From Zanthoxylum bungeanum (Eukaryota; Streptophyta; Magnoliopsida; Sapindales; Rutaceae), in the NCBI GenBank assembly GCA_019454045.1, contig SKCR01038125.1, positions 45,281-109,280 of the forward strand: 64,000 nt of DNA, written 5' to 3'. The translations under genes and the position numbers were made by a program. Of this stretch, positions 36,206-47,932 are shown piece by piece. Under the pieces are notes generated by a model. It was not told the origin of the DNA and did not search any database. It worked only from the letters and a program-made list of their open reading frames with translations. The number at the start of each line of letters is the position of its first letter. Within the stretch, counting starts at the first letter, position 1.

Positions 36206-36888
36206 AACAAAATAATTCTTTAACAAAATACATGTAAATGACAAATTTTAAGAAGAGTGATACTTTTGTAATTACATAGGGGAACAAAGGGAGGGGAATT
36301 TACAGAAGAGGAGAAAAAGCATTGCCCGTCATCACATCATCATTTACCAAATTAGACTTTACTGTTTTAGGCTTTTAGCCTATCATTAATTTACTTAATT
36401 TTATCTATTAATGTTCCGACAATCCATTACGCACATTTCTTAATCAGTCAGAAGAAATCTTTCCTCTCTATGTGGAGATCCCTATTATTTATAACTTTCT
36501 CATTACAAGGAAATCAAGATTGGTAACGTTCACATTCCTAATTAATCAACTTAATCCCAAGAATCTCCCTATTTTGTGCGATTAATCACTTACAATAAAT
36601 GGAAAATAATTTATTTGGCTATTCGCTTCCTTATTTTTGAGATTTCCATAATGAATGAGCTGATATTTCAGACTAATTCCTCTTTTGATCCTCATTTGAC
36701 TTCCTTGGGAATGGGTATGTGGCGAAGGTCTTGGCGGCGGGTCTTGAAGTATTACCATGACGATAGAGTCTGATGGTAGAAACTAAATTCAGAGTCTGAA
36801 ATCAGTCTCCGATGTGGGACTCTGAAATTAGATATATGACTCTTAAATAAATCCCTGACACGTATTAGATAGTTACATAAATGACGTG
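36206..36888. other. Intergenic, no feature recognised
   Basis: No convincing ORF or repeat. The last five bases (acgtg, 36,884-36,888) are the left target duplication of element E. Confidence 0.4.
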
Positions 36889-38560
36889 TGATCGATGAAA
36901 TCACACACGTTACGCAAGCGCACGTATCGCACAAGTAGTATAAAAACATCGATCACACGAGGACTTAATTCTTTACTATTATTAATTATTGATGCTACTT
37001 ATTTACAAGTATCTGATTGGGGTAAGAAGGGATTGTTCGCTGGTTGAAGTTGGATTTAATTAAATATATAAATAAATAAATAAAAATACAAAAGAAAATA
37101 ATAAAAGATAAAACATCTAGGGTTGTGAATCCACACGATATTATTCTAATGATGAATTGATTCTCCTATACATGTGTAATATATCAGTTTGTTAACCTGA
37201 AACACGAAGATATGTACAAGCCTCTTCCGATGGTCGAATGCAAACATCCAAAGTAACCCAATTAACTATATTCCTATGTTAACTAAGTTACCCAAATTCA
37301 TTAAGGTCAAGTTCCAATTATGGCTACCCACGCCCGACAGGTATATGCCTATCCTGGAAGGAAATCCCTAAGATGAGATTGTGAGCTATTGAATCTAAGG
37401 CTGAAACCTAAAATCTATTTTCCAAGTTCATTTTAAGTTTACTACATCAATCTTATTGGTGATCAAGCAACAATAAGCTTTAAGGTCAAGATTCAATAAA
37501 CAAGCCAAAACATCACACGTAATATAATTAAATCAATTATGAAACTCGTGAATATTGTAATTCATCACTTCCTTAGATTAAAAATAAAATGCTAGGGTTA
37601 GGGGATCCACCTTTAATATTTGAAACCTAGAAATCTCATTTTTTATAATATATAAATTGGCATTATTATCCGGTTAACTTTCTCAGGAATTAATAATGTC
37701 AAAATATATAAAACCAGCCATATAGGCGGTAACCATTTTAGTTCAATTAAACCAGCCATATAGGCGGTAATCCAAGTGTTATCAAAACCGACCATTTAGG
37801 CGGTAACAAGTTTGCCATTAATTAATCGAGATTATTAGATCACAATTCATATATTATAATATAAGTGAGATTAACCTAGATTATCATATTAAAAGCTCCA
37901 CTCTTCCCCCAGCGGAAATTAATTACTAGACATAAAAGAAAATAAAAATACACAAACTAATATTAATAAAAATAAAAATACATAATTAAATACAAACAAG
38001 ATACAATTTTTAAGTTTCTTAATAGAAACCTAAAGGAAAGTAAAAATTGGAAATGAAATGAGGGCTGTTATTTATAGGCAAAATTTGATCTGCGCGTCGC
38101 GACACATAAGGTGTTGCGTGTCGCGACGCGCACACCTGGATGTCACGTACCACGCGTTTTCGTTGAGCGTCACGACATGTAAGGTCATTGGCGTCGCGAC
38201 ACGATGAACAGTTGAAGACGCGTGTCGGCAGAGAACACCTTCGGTGTATTATTATGTCGGCGTCGCGACGCGTGAATGCTTGTGCGTCGTGATGCGTGTC
38301 GGCAGGCTACTTTCGGTGTTGTTGTGACCGCGTCGCAACGCCGAGAAGGTTGCGCATCGCGACGTGAGCTGTGAAATTCCATTTTTACCCTTTTTTATCT
38401 GTTTTTCATCGTTTTAGCCCCGAGTTGATTCCATTAGGTCCCGATTTTATTTTTATCTGCAAAATAAATAGAAACACATCAAAACGTTCATCAAACCCTA
38501 GAAACTTATAAAATTTTAAGTAAAAGGGCCGGTAAATATTGATATATTTTTCGCTCATCA
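36889..38560 (-). mobile_element. Element E 3' LTR (gypsy type, 1.67 kb)
   Basis: On the minus strand it runs TGATGAGCG ... GATCA and matches 47,933-49,600 along its length. It is flanked outside by acgtg, repeated at 49,601-49,605, and inside by a polypurine tract. It contains a cluster of CGTCGCGACG-type palindromes at 38,094-38,370. The ORFs full of SRRDA-like peptides are products of that cluster. Confidence 0.92.
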
Positions 38561-38575
38561 CACCCTCAAACCTAA
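38561..38575 (-). other. Polypurine tract of element E
   Basis: TTAGGTTTGAGGGTG on the minus strand directly precedes the LTR start at 38,560. The same junction type is seen at 28,446-28,457 and 30,331-30,343. Confidence 0.75.
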
Positions 38576-38731
38576 CATTTTGCTAGTCCTCGATCAAAAC
38601 AAACAAAAATAAAATGAAATAAACAACTAAGGTTAAATTAATCTAAGCCACTTTCGTAGGGATCACGATTACATTTAGCGTATACAACAAGACTTTAAAT
38701 CCCTAGGTGTCCCTAGTGGACGAGTTGTAGT
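38576..38731 (-). mobile_element. Element E 3' internal region, outer part
   Basis: Non-coding sequence matching the 3' internal remnants of the tandem array (for example near 28,300-28,440). It ends with gtagt (38,727-38,731), the left target duplication of solo LTR F. Confidence 0.7.
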
Positions 38732-41119
38732 TGTAGGGGTTTTATTGCGGATATCCGGTAACGCAGCAGAAACGGTGGAAAATCAAATTTTCGATTTCAA
38801 AACTTTTTCTCGGATTAATTAAATAAACATATTTATTTAATTACCCAATAATTAAATTATGAAATAAAATTCAATAAATCAAATTTATATGAATTTACCG
38901 AATTGCCCTTACACTTTGTATTTTGTTCATTTTAGTCCGAAATTGTTCAAATTAATTTTGGATGATTCTAAATCATTACTAATATGAATTTAACATGTCA
39001 CAAATGTCAAAACACAAATTGCAACCAAAAACCCAAAAATTAGCCATAAGGCCGAGAGCCTCACAAGGGGAGAATTGTGCATTTTGCACTGTCATGGTTC
39101 AAAACACATCAAGAAAAAATTCAATCAACCCAATATTTTACATGCATCATATACACACATAAATACACCATATAAATGAAAAGCCCCAAATTTGGAAGTG
39201 GTCTTAAACCCTAATTTTTCAATTTCTTCAAATTGGACAAATTAGACCAAATTGGTTAAATCAATTACTTCAATCATGTTTCTTCCATCCAAATCAAGTC
39301 TCAACACAATGAAATAATTATAGATCAAATCTAGGTAATTTAAGAGTGGGTCAACAACTCTAGATTAGCAACAAGGTTCTAAAAACCATAAAAGAATACT
39401 TATTACTACACTAGTAACAATCTTCCAACTTCATACATGCTTAACCCCTTCATCAAACTTTCATCCATCAAAAACACAAAGAATAATGAATAGAAAAACT
39501 TAAGAACATCATCAAGTGAAGCCCACAACAAGAGGACAAATTACTCTCTAATGGAAGGTTGGAAATACTTACTAAATTCCAAGCTTTTCTTTGATTTTCT
39601 TTTCTTTTCTCTCTACCTTCTTTGCTTTGTTTTAATGGAGTTTTGATAAAGTGTATTAGGTTATTTTAAACCCTAAATGAAACAAAAAAATATATATTTG
39701 TTACATAAATGCCTTGGCCGAATTTAGCCTAAGGAAAAACAAGACATATTAATTTCATTTCATTTGAATTTCATTTTGCCAAGTTGATAAAATGATCATT
39801 ACACTTTAATGACAATTTCAACTTAGTCAACAATGGAAACTAAGTCATTAAAACAAATATCTAAACCTTAAGATATTTATATTTTAATTAATTTAATCAT
39901 TTAACAATTAATTAATTAATTAAATACAAATATATTAAATATATGTATTATATTTACATTAAATATTAAATACATATATACATTTATGATATTAGTCAAA
40001 TATCTCAATTTGACAATTAATTAATGTGTATTTGAATTAATCAAGTATTAAAAGCAAATACACAAAAATTAAGGAAATGACTATTGGGTCCCTACACATG
40101 TATTTTGCGTTTAAGCTTTAAAAGACTTTATAAATAATCAACATTATTTATTAATGTTGCCCTAGTGCTCTACGAGTATATTTCATTATTGAGACTCTTT
40201 ATATTCAGGCATATCCGTCACGAAATCCAATTTCGTGTCCATAATTTATCCACCCGTAAATTATGACGATCACGAATAAACTCGCTGAATCATACAGGTC
40301 GAGGTCATGGCAAATGTATAATTCCTCCGTCACAGGTATCCAGATATATCCCAGAGATATATATGTAAACGTCAAATCTCTATGGGGATTATCCAGTCGA
40401 CTATTCTATTAGCAATCTCAAAAAGAATGTTTAGAACTGGCTTCTAAACTGTACCACGGGCCCATGGTTTTATCTGATTGCTAATCATATGGACTACCTA
40501 TGCTCTGATACATAGAATTGACGGATCCTATCTTGATACGCACATGACACCCTGAGGATCTATCTACACCCAACGAACATGCGGAGGTCTGATCTTAATA
40601 GATCGGTGACGTGACTGCCATCTAAGTGTAGAAGATGTCTCATGTGCCCACAGTGAGTCTAAGAATCACAAGTGCTACTCAACCCGACAAGATTCTTATT
40701 GACGTTGGTGTACCATCAATTAAGAATCTTCGGTGAGTCGTTCAGTGTTTATCCGCTATAAGCACATACACGTCTATACTAGTCTCCAAGACTTATGGTT
40801 CATTGAGAAACCATTGGAATCATATATTCCAGTATACTACATGTACCGGTCTCAACGGGTTTACTATACTGACCAAGTAGTGTAAACCTTGACCAGGAAC
40901 TGTCTGAGAATGACAACGTCATGATACAACTCAATGTCAGTTGCTACGCTTTTGCAACTGTACCATGACTAGTCATTTTAAGGTCATTACGTCTTTACCA
41001 TATTAAAAGATACATTATATTATAGAAACTGCATATATTATTCAAAATAATAATGTTTTACAGAAGTATTCATAAAGAAATACAACCGGGAATTGGCGCT
41101 GTGAGCACCAACCCCAACA
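38732..41119 (-). mobile_element. Solo copia LTR F (2.39 kb) inside element E
   Basis: TGTAGGGGTTTT ... CCCCAACA, flanked by a perfect 5-bp duplication gtagt at 38,727-38,731 and 41,120-41,124. Removing it and one gtagt restores the E internal sequence seen in the tandem array at 28,250-28,330. It resembles LTR G (44,418-46,857) and the LTR of element D, sharing 'gaggtctgatc...agatcggtgacgtgactgcc' and 'gacgttggtgtaccatc'. Orientation is taken from D. It has no internal region, so it is solo. Confidence 0.9.
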
Positions 41120-41124
41120 GTAGT

Positions 41125-41687
41125 CTCGTGAGGGTTTACAACGACGATACCCACAAACGTCAATTACATGCACATGCAATCACACAATTATGCAAAACAG
41201 AAGAAATAAATAAAATAAACAAATATAGTAACTATATATACAATGTCCTCAGAGAATGTTTAGCAACAAAGTTAAAGGAACTTTCAAAATGCATACTAGA
41301 ACTAAAATCTATTCCTTTGAATAAAGTATCTAAATCAGACTCTAAGTGTGTGTGTGATAGCTCTGTAAACAGTTTGGATTCTAAGTTACTTAACTAGGTG
41401 AGTTTGTCTCAATTCTCAATAGTTGATGGGTCAAACCAACCTGACTATCTAAAAATTATTCTGTTTGCTACTATATGCACAAAGTGTGGTATGAGAGACT
41501 TTATTCAATTTTTTTAAAGCTCTACCATTTTACGTGAACAATCACTGCTTACTGAGGCAAGATGTTCAGTTACTGAGTAAAAGTTTATTATTTATCTAAC
41601 TAACTCAAACCGTACCGTTTGACGCGAATGATCACTGCTAGCAAGGCAAGATACCCGGTTATTAAGTAAAAGCTTGGTCAGTTTCTG

Positions 41688-41741
<54 letters not shown>

Positions 41742-42200
41742 TCATACCGCACATCATAAATGCAGACAGAAACATATATTCAGGCAAACGGTCATTCATC
41801 ATCCGTCGATTATTTCAACTAGTCACTTTGTCAATTCCTTATTATCTAACTACTACATAACTATTTTATAGTGCATATGAGTCTGGCCTAGATATTATGC
41901 TCAAAGTATAAGATAAAAATGAAATTAGCATTTATCATTTCCTAGAGCTTTTTACTAAGATAAACAATCTCATCATTAGACTCTTTTATTTATTATTATT
42001 TTTTTTTTTATAAAAACACATGCGAGAATTAAAACATGCATGAAAGAAACATGCAGGAAAAACATGCAAAGCAAACAATATAAACATGCAGGAAAAACAT
42101 AACAAATCAAACAATATAAACATGCAATCCCACCCCCAAACCTAAATATAACATTGTCCCCAATGCGATACAAAATAAAATAAAGAGAAGGGAACAACAC
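41125..42200 (-). mobile_element. Element E 3' non-coding region with a (TA)n tract
   Basis: It continues the E internal region, homologous to the remnants at 27,690-28,450. It includes a (TA)n microsatellite at about 41,689-41,739. Near 42,130-42,165 the minus strand has 'attggggacaatgttatatttaggtttgggggtggga', a phrase type usual just after the last ORF of Athila/Tat-like gypsy elements. The ORF at 41,053-41,397 is a shadow. Confidence 0.6.
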
Positions 42201-42205
42201 TACCA

Positions 42206-43271
42206 TGGTGAGTCATGTCTTTGCCCTGTTGTCATCATCGCTGGTGTCCTCCGGAGGATGTGGGAACACATGAATCTGCTCAGTGCTGAGGTTGTGATGG
42301 ATAGCCAGTTGTTGGAGCAGTTGCGCCGTGGCTATATTGTTCTGTACCATGAAGTCAACACGAGATTCCACCCGATCCAAGTGTTGTGACATGGATCATT
42401 GCTGAGATGATATCTGTGCGGGTTGAGGCTGATGCTGTGGCATTGCAGGTGCTGATGAGGAGTTAGCCCGTGTTGTCCTCTATGCTTGAAGTTGTTGGAT
42501 AATTCTTGTTGTAAGCGTAGTTGTGGGCTGCATTGTTTCTTCCATTGGGTCCATGGGCACTCTTGCTGCTACACAAAGGTTAGTGATAAGACTACAATAT
42601 AAAAGTCCAGTCTGTGCAGAGTGTGCTGCCCGAACAATATTACTGGATATCAACCCATCTATGTCAATAGTATGTCCTTCAAGCAGAGAGTACAACAAAA
42701 TCATCAATTCTTTGGTGACATTGGTTATATGGGTACCAGGTAAAATAGTGCGCGTTAAGAAGTGGAACCATACTTGAGCATCATGTTTGAGATACCTAGA
42801 ACTCATTTTGACATATTCACCGTTATTGTTAACATCCCAAACTGCGTTCGGGATGCATAGTATCCTTGTGATATGGTCTAGGTCATGGTACTCAATGGTC
42901 TCCTTGTATTTATCTCCCTCTATATCTAGCAACCTATAAAACGTGTTGATCGTGAATAGATCAAATGCCACCATCTGGCCTCGAACCATCACCTAGTATT
43001 CCAAATGTTCATATGCATTTGTATAAAATTCCCTCACCACGGGAATAGTTGCTGGGGAAGGTTGCATATAGAGCATGTGCCAATGCCTTTGGGAAATTAT
43101 TGTGTCAATTTGGGTAAATTGCCCCGGGTTAAGCTCAAATCCCCTTTCCATAATTGAGACTTTTTACTCCATACTATTTTCATATCATTTTTCTGCGGCC
43201 ACCGACATAAATTTTTCATTTTCGTAGGATGGAGCCGCGGCCGCTTTACTACGGCCTCTTTTAGGTACCAT
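42206..43271 (-). pseudogene. Element E ORF, 'putative plant transposon protein' type, broken
   Basis: The frame starts at ATG 43,271 (MVPKRGRSKAAAAPSYENEKF), meets several stops, and has its best segment at 42,992-42,480: VRGQMVAFDLFTINTFYRLL, then ILCIPNAVWDV, VWFHFLTRTILPGTH, ELMILLYSLLEG and SLITNLCVAARV. These phrases match my memory of the 'putative plant transposon protein' domain (Pfam Transposase_32) found as an extra ORF in some gypsy-like elements. The tail, after a stop at 42,480, is Gln/Pro rich and ends near 42,206. The function is unknown. Stops at about residue 29, near codon 41 and just before the VMVRG segment make it a pseudogene. Confidence 0.65.
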
Positions 43272-44417
43272 TAGGATTTTTAAAAAAATTGGGCAGAGGT
43301 TCCCCTAATTCTAAGGATTTTCCAAAATTGTCACCCTAATTTATAAACACTTCAATAAACAATAAACACTTCTCCCCAAATCTCTTCTCAAATCAACAAT
43401 TTCTACCCAACAAATTCTCACCAAATCAAAAACTAAAATGAAAAAAAAAACGAAGTACATAACCTGATGTGGTTGCACGAAATGGGAATGATGGCACACG
43501 GAGGAGGATAATTTATGAGGTGGGCTTTGTGTTTGATGAGGTGAGGAAATGATTTTGAGAGGTTTTAGTGTGTGAGAAATGTGATTTGGGAGAGAAATAT
43601 CAAAGAGAATGAGAGGAAATGTGAGAAATTATGTGTGGAGGGCTGGTTTTAAATCCAGAATTCAAACGCGCGTCGCGACGCAAGGTGTTTCACGTCGCGA
43701 TACGGAGCCCTAAAAATTGGGGGTTTACGTGTTTAGGTTTATGGCGTCGCGACGTGAAGGGTGTACGCGTCGCGACTCTGAAGACTTAGCAGAGTGCCAC
43801 ATTCTGTCTCATTTGCGTTACGACGTGTGCAAGTTGTGTCGCGACACGCACATTTTTTTGGGTAGTGTATGCAAATTGTGATTCGTTCGACGAACATATC
43901 CACTAGGATGCGTCTCAAGAGTTGTCTCCTTACTCATGCTATCTCTAATAAATTGAATTTTTATCTTCGCGATTTTTGTCAAACACTATTTTGTGATAAC
44001 TCTTGTCTTCATTGGCTTGCTCTGCTTTAAGTGCTCCGTCTGTGCTTTTTCCTACAAAAATAACACACAAAATTAAAAATGCTACAATATGTGTACACAA
44101 AATTCAAAAATAGAAAAATTTTAAGGAAAAAAATTTGCATGGGTTGCCTCCCCACGAGCGCGAAATTTAACGTCTTCAGCCAGACGTGACTGAAGACCAT
44201 TCTTAAAGGAGGCTTCAGCGTGATTTTGGACGTCCTTGAAAGGACGATGCCATATGCGTTGCTTTTCCATCGCCTTTTCCAAAAGTGAGGTGGCCAAAAG
44301 AATTTTGTTTGACTGAGTGTTCGCGCCACCTTCTTAAACTTTGTAGCTCCATAGGTTCCTGAAAGAAACGAAAATGAATCAGGAGGTCTCATATGGTGCT
44401 TGCTTTTGAATGGTTTT
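43272..44417 (-). mobile_element. Element E internal non-coding region with CGTCGCGACG palindromes
   Basis: It contains a second cluster of GTCGCGAC-type palindromes at about 43,668-43,860, like those in the LTRs. Near 44,135-44,165 the minus strand has 'cgctcgtggggaggcaaccc', a phrase common in Athila/Tat-like gypsy elements. The 121-residue minus ORF at 44,392-44,027 crosses this phrase and is not considered a gene. The left target sequence gtttt of LTR G ends at 44,417. Confidence 0.55.
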
Positions 44418-46857
44418 TATTGGGATTTTCTCAAAGGCGCAGTTCGGGCGAAATCGTAACTTTAAAAAATTTTAATCTTACCAAATAAATTATTCAATAT
44501 CCAATATGAATAATTTATTCATCTTTCACCTAAACATATTTATTCGATATCAAGTAACGACATAAATAATTAAGAACACCGCGAAACTTTTACGGAAACG
44601 TTTTTCCTTAAAATGGTATCAAACGAGTTTTTATCTGAACCGACCAACCAATACATATGGGGCTGCCCATGTTAGCCCCAATAGTATTTGGGCAGTTCAT
44701 GAGCTGTCTGAAAAGTGACCAATTCACTGTTTGGACAGCGGACACCCGATAAGCCCGAAACTCACCCGGTAATACCGTTTTTCACCGTTTCCGCATATTT
44801 CAACTCTAAAATAATTTCCGACAATTGTTCCAATGCTCAAAACACATCCAATACATTTATAAAACATACTTTCCATCACCAAAATCACAGAAATTTCAGA
44901 TCTGATTTGGTAACCAAAATTAGCAATTTTTCATGCTTTAAATCCAATTTTCTCAACATTAATCATATTAATAGTTACACCAACCAAAGTCACCACAAAT
45001 AAAGAACTCAAGAATAATTCTAGGAGTTACAAGAGTGGTCATAACACTCTAGAATGGTAACAAGTCATCAAATGATAAAATTGAACTAATATTATACAAT
45101 CAAACTTCACACATGCATCTAGCCTCCAAATACATCCTTCAAATCAAAAAGCCCTAAAATATAATAAAGGAAGAAACCCTAGAACTATTCTAGATGCTCA
45201 AGAACAAGAAACAAGCTTTCTAAGTTTAAGATTATTGAAGATTACCTCAAAATCTCATAATTTCCTTAAACTTTCTTTTTGATTTCTTCACTTTCTCTCT
45301 TGTTTCTTCAAGAAAATTTTGGGAGCTTTTTTCCTTGAGAGGGTTCGGCCATGGCTTCAAAAGTGAGTGAGAAAGAAAAATTTTCACTTAAAATAATAGG
45401 CCATGACCGACTTTGAAGGGGACATTTTGGTCATTTGTTCAATTTAATCTAATTAAATAATAATAAGCTTTAAGTTGACAAAATCCAATTTGTATACTTA
45501 AATAATAAATTAATACGATTATGTAATGTTGATATAATTTAATTATCTAGATATTTAACATTTAAACACATAAATAATAAATTAATACGATTATTATTAT
45601 ATATGTATTTTTATTTACATTAAATAACAAATACATATATTAATGGCATGTGTCAAAGTCTCATTTGATAATTAATTAATATGTATCAAATAAAATCTTA
45701 TATCAAATACAAATGCACATTAATTATTAATTGACCAAAATTCCTTAATGCATGTATTTTTCGTTTAACCGATTTAACGATTCGAATTAACTCATTTAAT
45801 CCGGTGAAGTATTATGAATAATCTATAATATTTATAACGCATTGCCCAAGTGCTCAACGAGTACACTTCATATTGTGAGACTCTCTAAGTTTAGATTTAT
45901 CCGTCACAGAATCAAATTTCATGTCTATAATTCACTAACTCGTAAATTATGACGACCACATATAATCTCACTAAACTATGCAAATCGAGGTCATTTCACA
46001 CGTATAATCCCTCCGTCACAGGCTATCAATATTATACCGAGGATATATATAAGAACGTCAAATCCCTAAGGTATAATATAATCGACTTTCAAATTTATGA
46101 TCTCTAAATAACACTCGGAACTCGCTTCCGAAGTATACAACGGACATGGATTTACTAGATCGCAAACACGTTCAAGATACATATGCCCTGTACACAGGAC
46201 TGACGGATTCTATCTGATACTCACAGGATATCATGAGTATCAGTCCACACCCAACGAGCAGACGGAGGTCTGATCTAAATAGATCGGTGACGTGACTGCC
46301 ATCAAAGTGTGGAGGATGTCTCATATATCCACAGTGGTATCTCAAGTCGAAGGACCACTATGCTACTCGACTCGAGAAGATTCCTATTGACGTTGGTGTA
46401 CCATCTATTAGGAAATCTTCGGTGAGTCGTTCAGTGTTTATTAAATAAACACCTACACGTATATACGAGTCTCCTAAGACTCATGGTTCATTGGGATAAA
46501 CCATCGAATTTTACGACATGTATTGATCTCAGCGGATTTTACTAACCGACCCGTGTCAGTAAATCTTGACCATGAACTTTATTTGATAATATACAACTTA
46601 TAGTGACGCTTCCCAATTTCAATTACAAACTACGTTGTAATTGCGCACTACATTGTAAATCATGAGGTCTTTGTCTAATATATACGTATCATTAAATCAG
46701 ATTTAGTTTCAATCTAATCGTAATAAGATCGAATACGTATATAAAAACAAGAGGTGAAACCATTAAGTAAGTAATATTATGGAAAAATGAATTGTTCGTA
46801 TTCATTAATCAGACATAAATACGATCCGGATTGACACTCCAAGCACCAACCCTAACA
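44418..46857 (-). mobile_element. Solo copia LTR G (2.44 kb) inside element E
   Basis: TATTGGGATTTTC (TG changed to TA) ... CCCTAACA, with flanks gtttt (44,413-44,417) and gttgt (46,858-46,862), 4 of 5 identical. It has the same layout as the D LTR (55,043-59,668 after removing its insertion), sharing 'aaataaattattcaatat', 'cgcgaaacttttacg' and 'cacccggtaa'. It has no internal region. It is more decayed than F, so probably the older of the two. Confidence 0.85.
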
Positions 46858-46862
46858 GTTGT

Positions 46863-47803
46863 GCCATTCTTTCAAGCTTTTGGGCGGTTTCTTTGATGTT
46901 TACTCCCAATGTGATATTTCCTCTGGTGTCACGAGATTCTCAATAGGCTCGTACACTTGCTCTTGTTTCTGTCTTTCATCTTGTTCCACCTCTTATTCAC
47001 AGATGTATTTTGGCATTTCCTCGTTCAGATCTTCATCTGACATCTGTGCAATGCATGCTCCACGAGTATCAATTTGAGGATTCAGAGTTTCATCCTCATC
47101 TGTTGGTGTGGTTCGTACGAGCAGCTCTTCTAGTTGTTTCTCTCTACAAATGCACTCAGCGACCAGAGAATGATCTAGATCAATTTGAGATTCTGCATGT
47201 TCGGGCTCTTGAACTGATATCTCTGACTCTTGATACTGTTCAGCCTCTGTCTCGATTAAGGTGTCATCTTGACTCTTGAAGGCTTCTTCAGTGTCATTAG
47301 AAAAATGCTCTGTGAGGTATGTAGTTCTGATTATCAATTAATTGTCTTACTTGATCTGTCAGTCTCCATAAATTTGCCGCTTGACTCTGAAACATTGCAT
47401 CCCATTTAGTTTGCCGTTTCTTGAGCATGTCCATCAACCGTTCTTCCTCTTATGGTTCTGGTTCTTGAGGAAGATCGTAGGTTGATGATGGATAAGATGG
47501 ATAGTAAAATTCGGTGAAATATGTGGGTTCTGTGTATGAAGGTCTCTGATAATTATGCCACCCCGAATTATAGTTGAATGTGCAATGATCGCTAGGGTGG
47601 TTACCATCACATATCTCACATCTTATTATTTTGCCTTGAAATGGTTGAGCAAATGTTGTGTTATTTCTCTCTGACATCCACTGATAGTTGTTGGGCTGGA
47701 CAACAGGCCTCAGAAAATCGGATTGTGTCTCCCTAATATGGGGTGTATCTTCACCTCTTAAAATTTTTAATTCTTCCATCACCCAATAAGGATCCATTTT
47801 CAA
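46863..47803 (-). pseudogene. Element E gag remnant
   Basis: Minus frames at 47,803-47,450 and 47,337-46,993 together resemble the C-terminal part of an Athila/Tat-like gag. The first has a zinc-knuckle-like CEICDGNHPSDHC followed by a Tyr/Pro-rich stretch. After a stop it continues with KKRQTKWDAMFQSQAANLWR. The second, in another frame, is acidic (TEAEQYQESEISVQEPEH). No start, protease or polymerase part remains. It lies just downstream of the primer site, as gag should. The plus-strand ORFs here are shadows. Confidence 0.55.
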
Positions 47804-47909
47804 CCACCTAATATAAAAGAAACAAATAAAAATTTAAAAATAAAAATAAAGAAAATTAGATACAAGTAAAGTAAATAGCTTCAAAATTAATAACACAAGA
47901 AAAATAAGT

Positions 47910-47926
47910 CTCCAGCAACGGCGCCA
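47910..47926 (-). other. Primer binding site of element E (tRNA-Asp type)
   Basis: TGGCGCCGTTGCTGGAG on the minus strand differs at two positions from the complement of the 3' end of plant tRNA-Asp (TGGCGCCGTTGCCGGGG). It lies about 6 bases inside the 5' LTR. This primer type is usual in Athila/Tat-like gypsy elements. Confidence 0.8.
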
Positions 47927-47932
47927 AAAACT

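Noticed and set aside
38185..38382. SRRDA-rich ORFs, also at 30,412-30,651, 26,729-26,944 and 49,350-49,601
   Set aside because: These are translations of the GTCGCGAC palindrome clusters in gypsy LTRs, not proteins.
44027..44392. 121-residue minus-strand ORF in element E
   Set aside because: It crosses a conserved non-coding phrase of gypsy elements and shows no domain.
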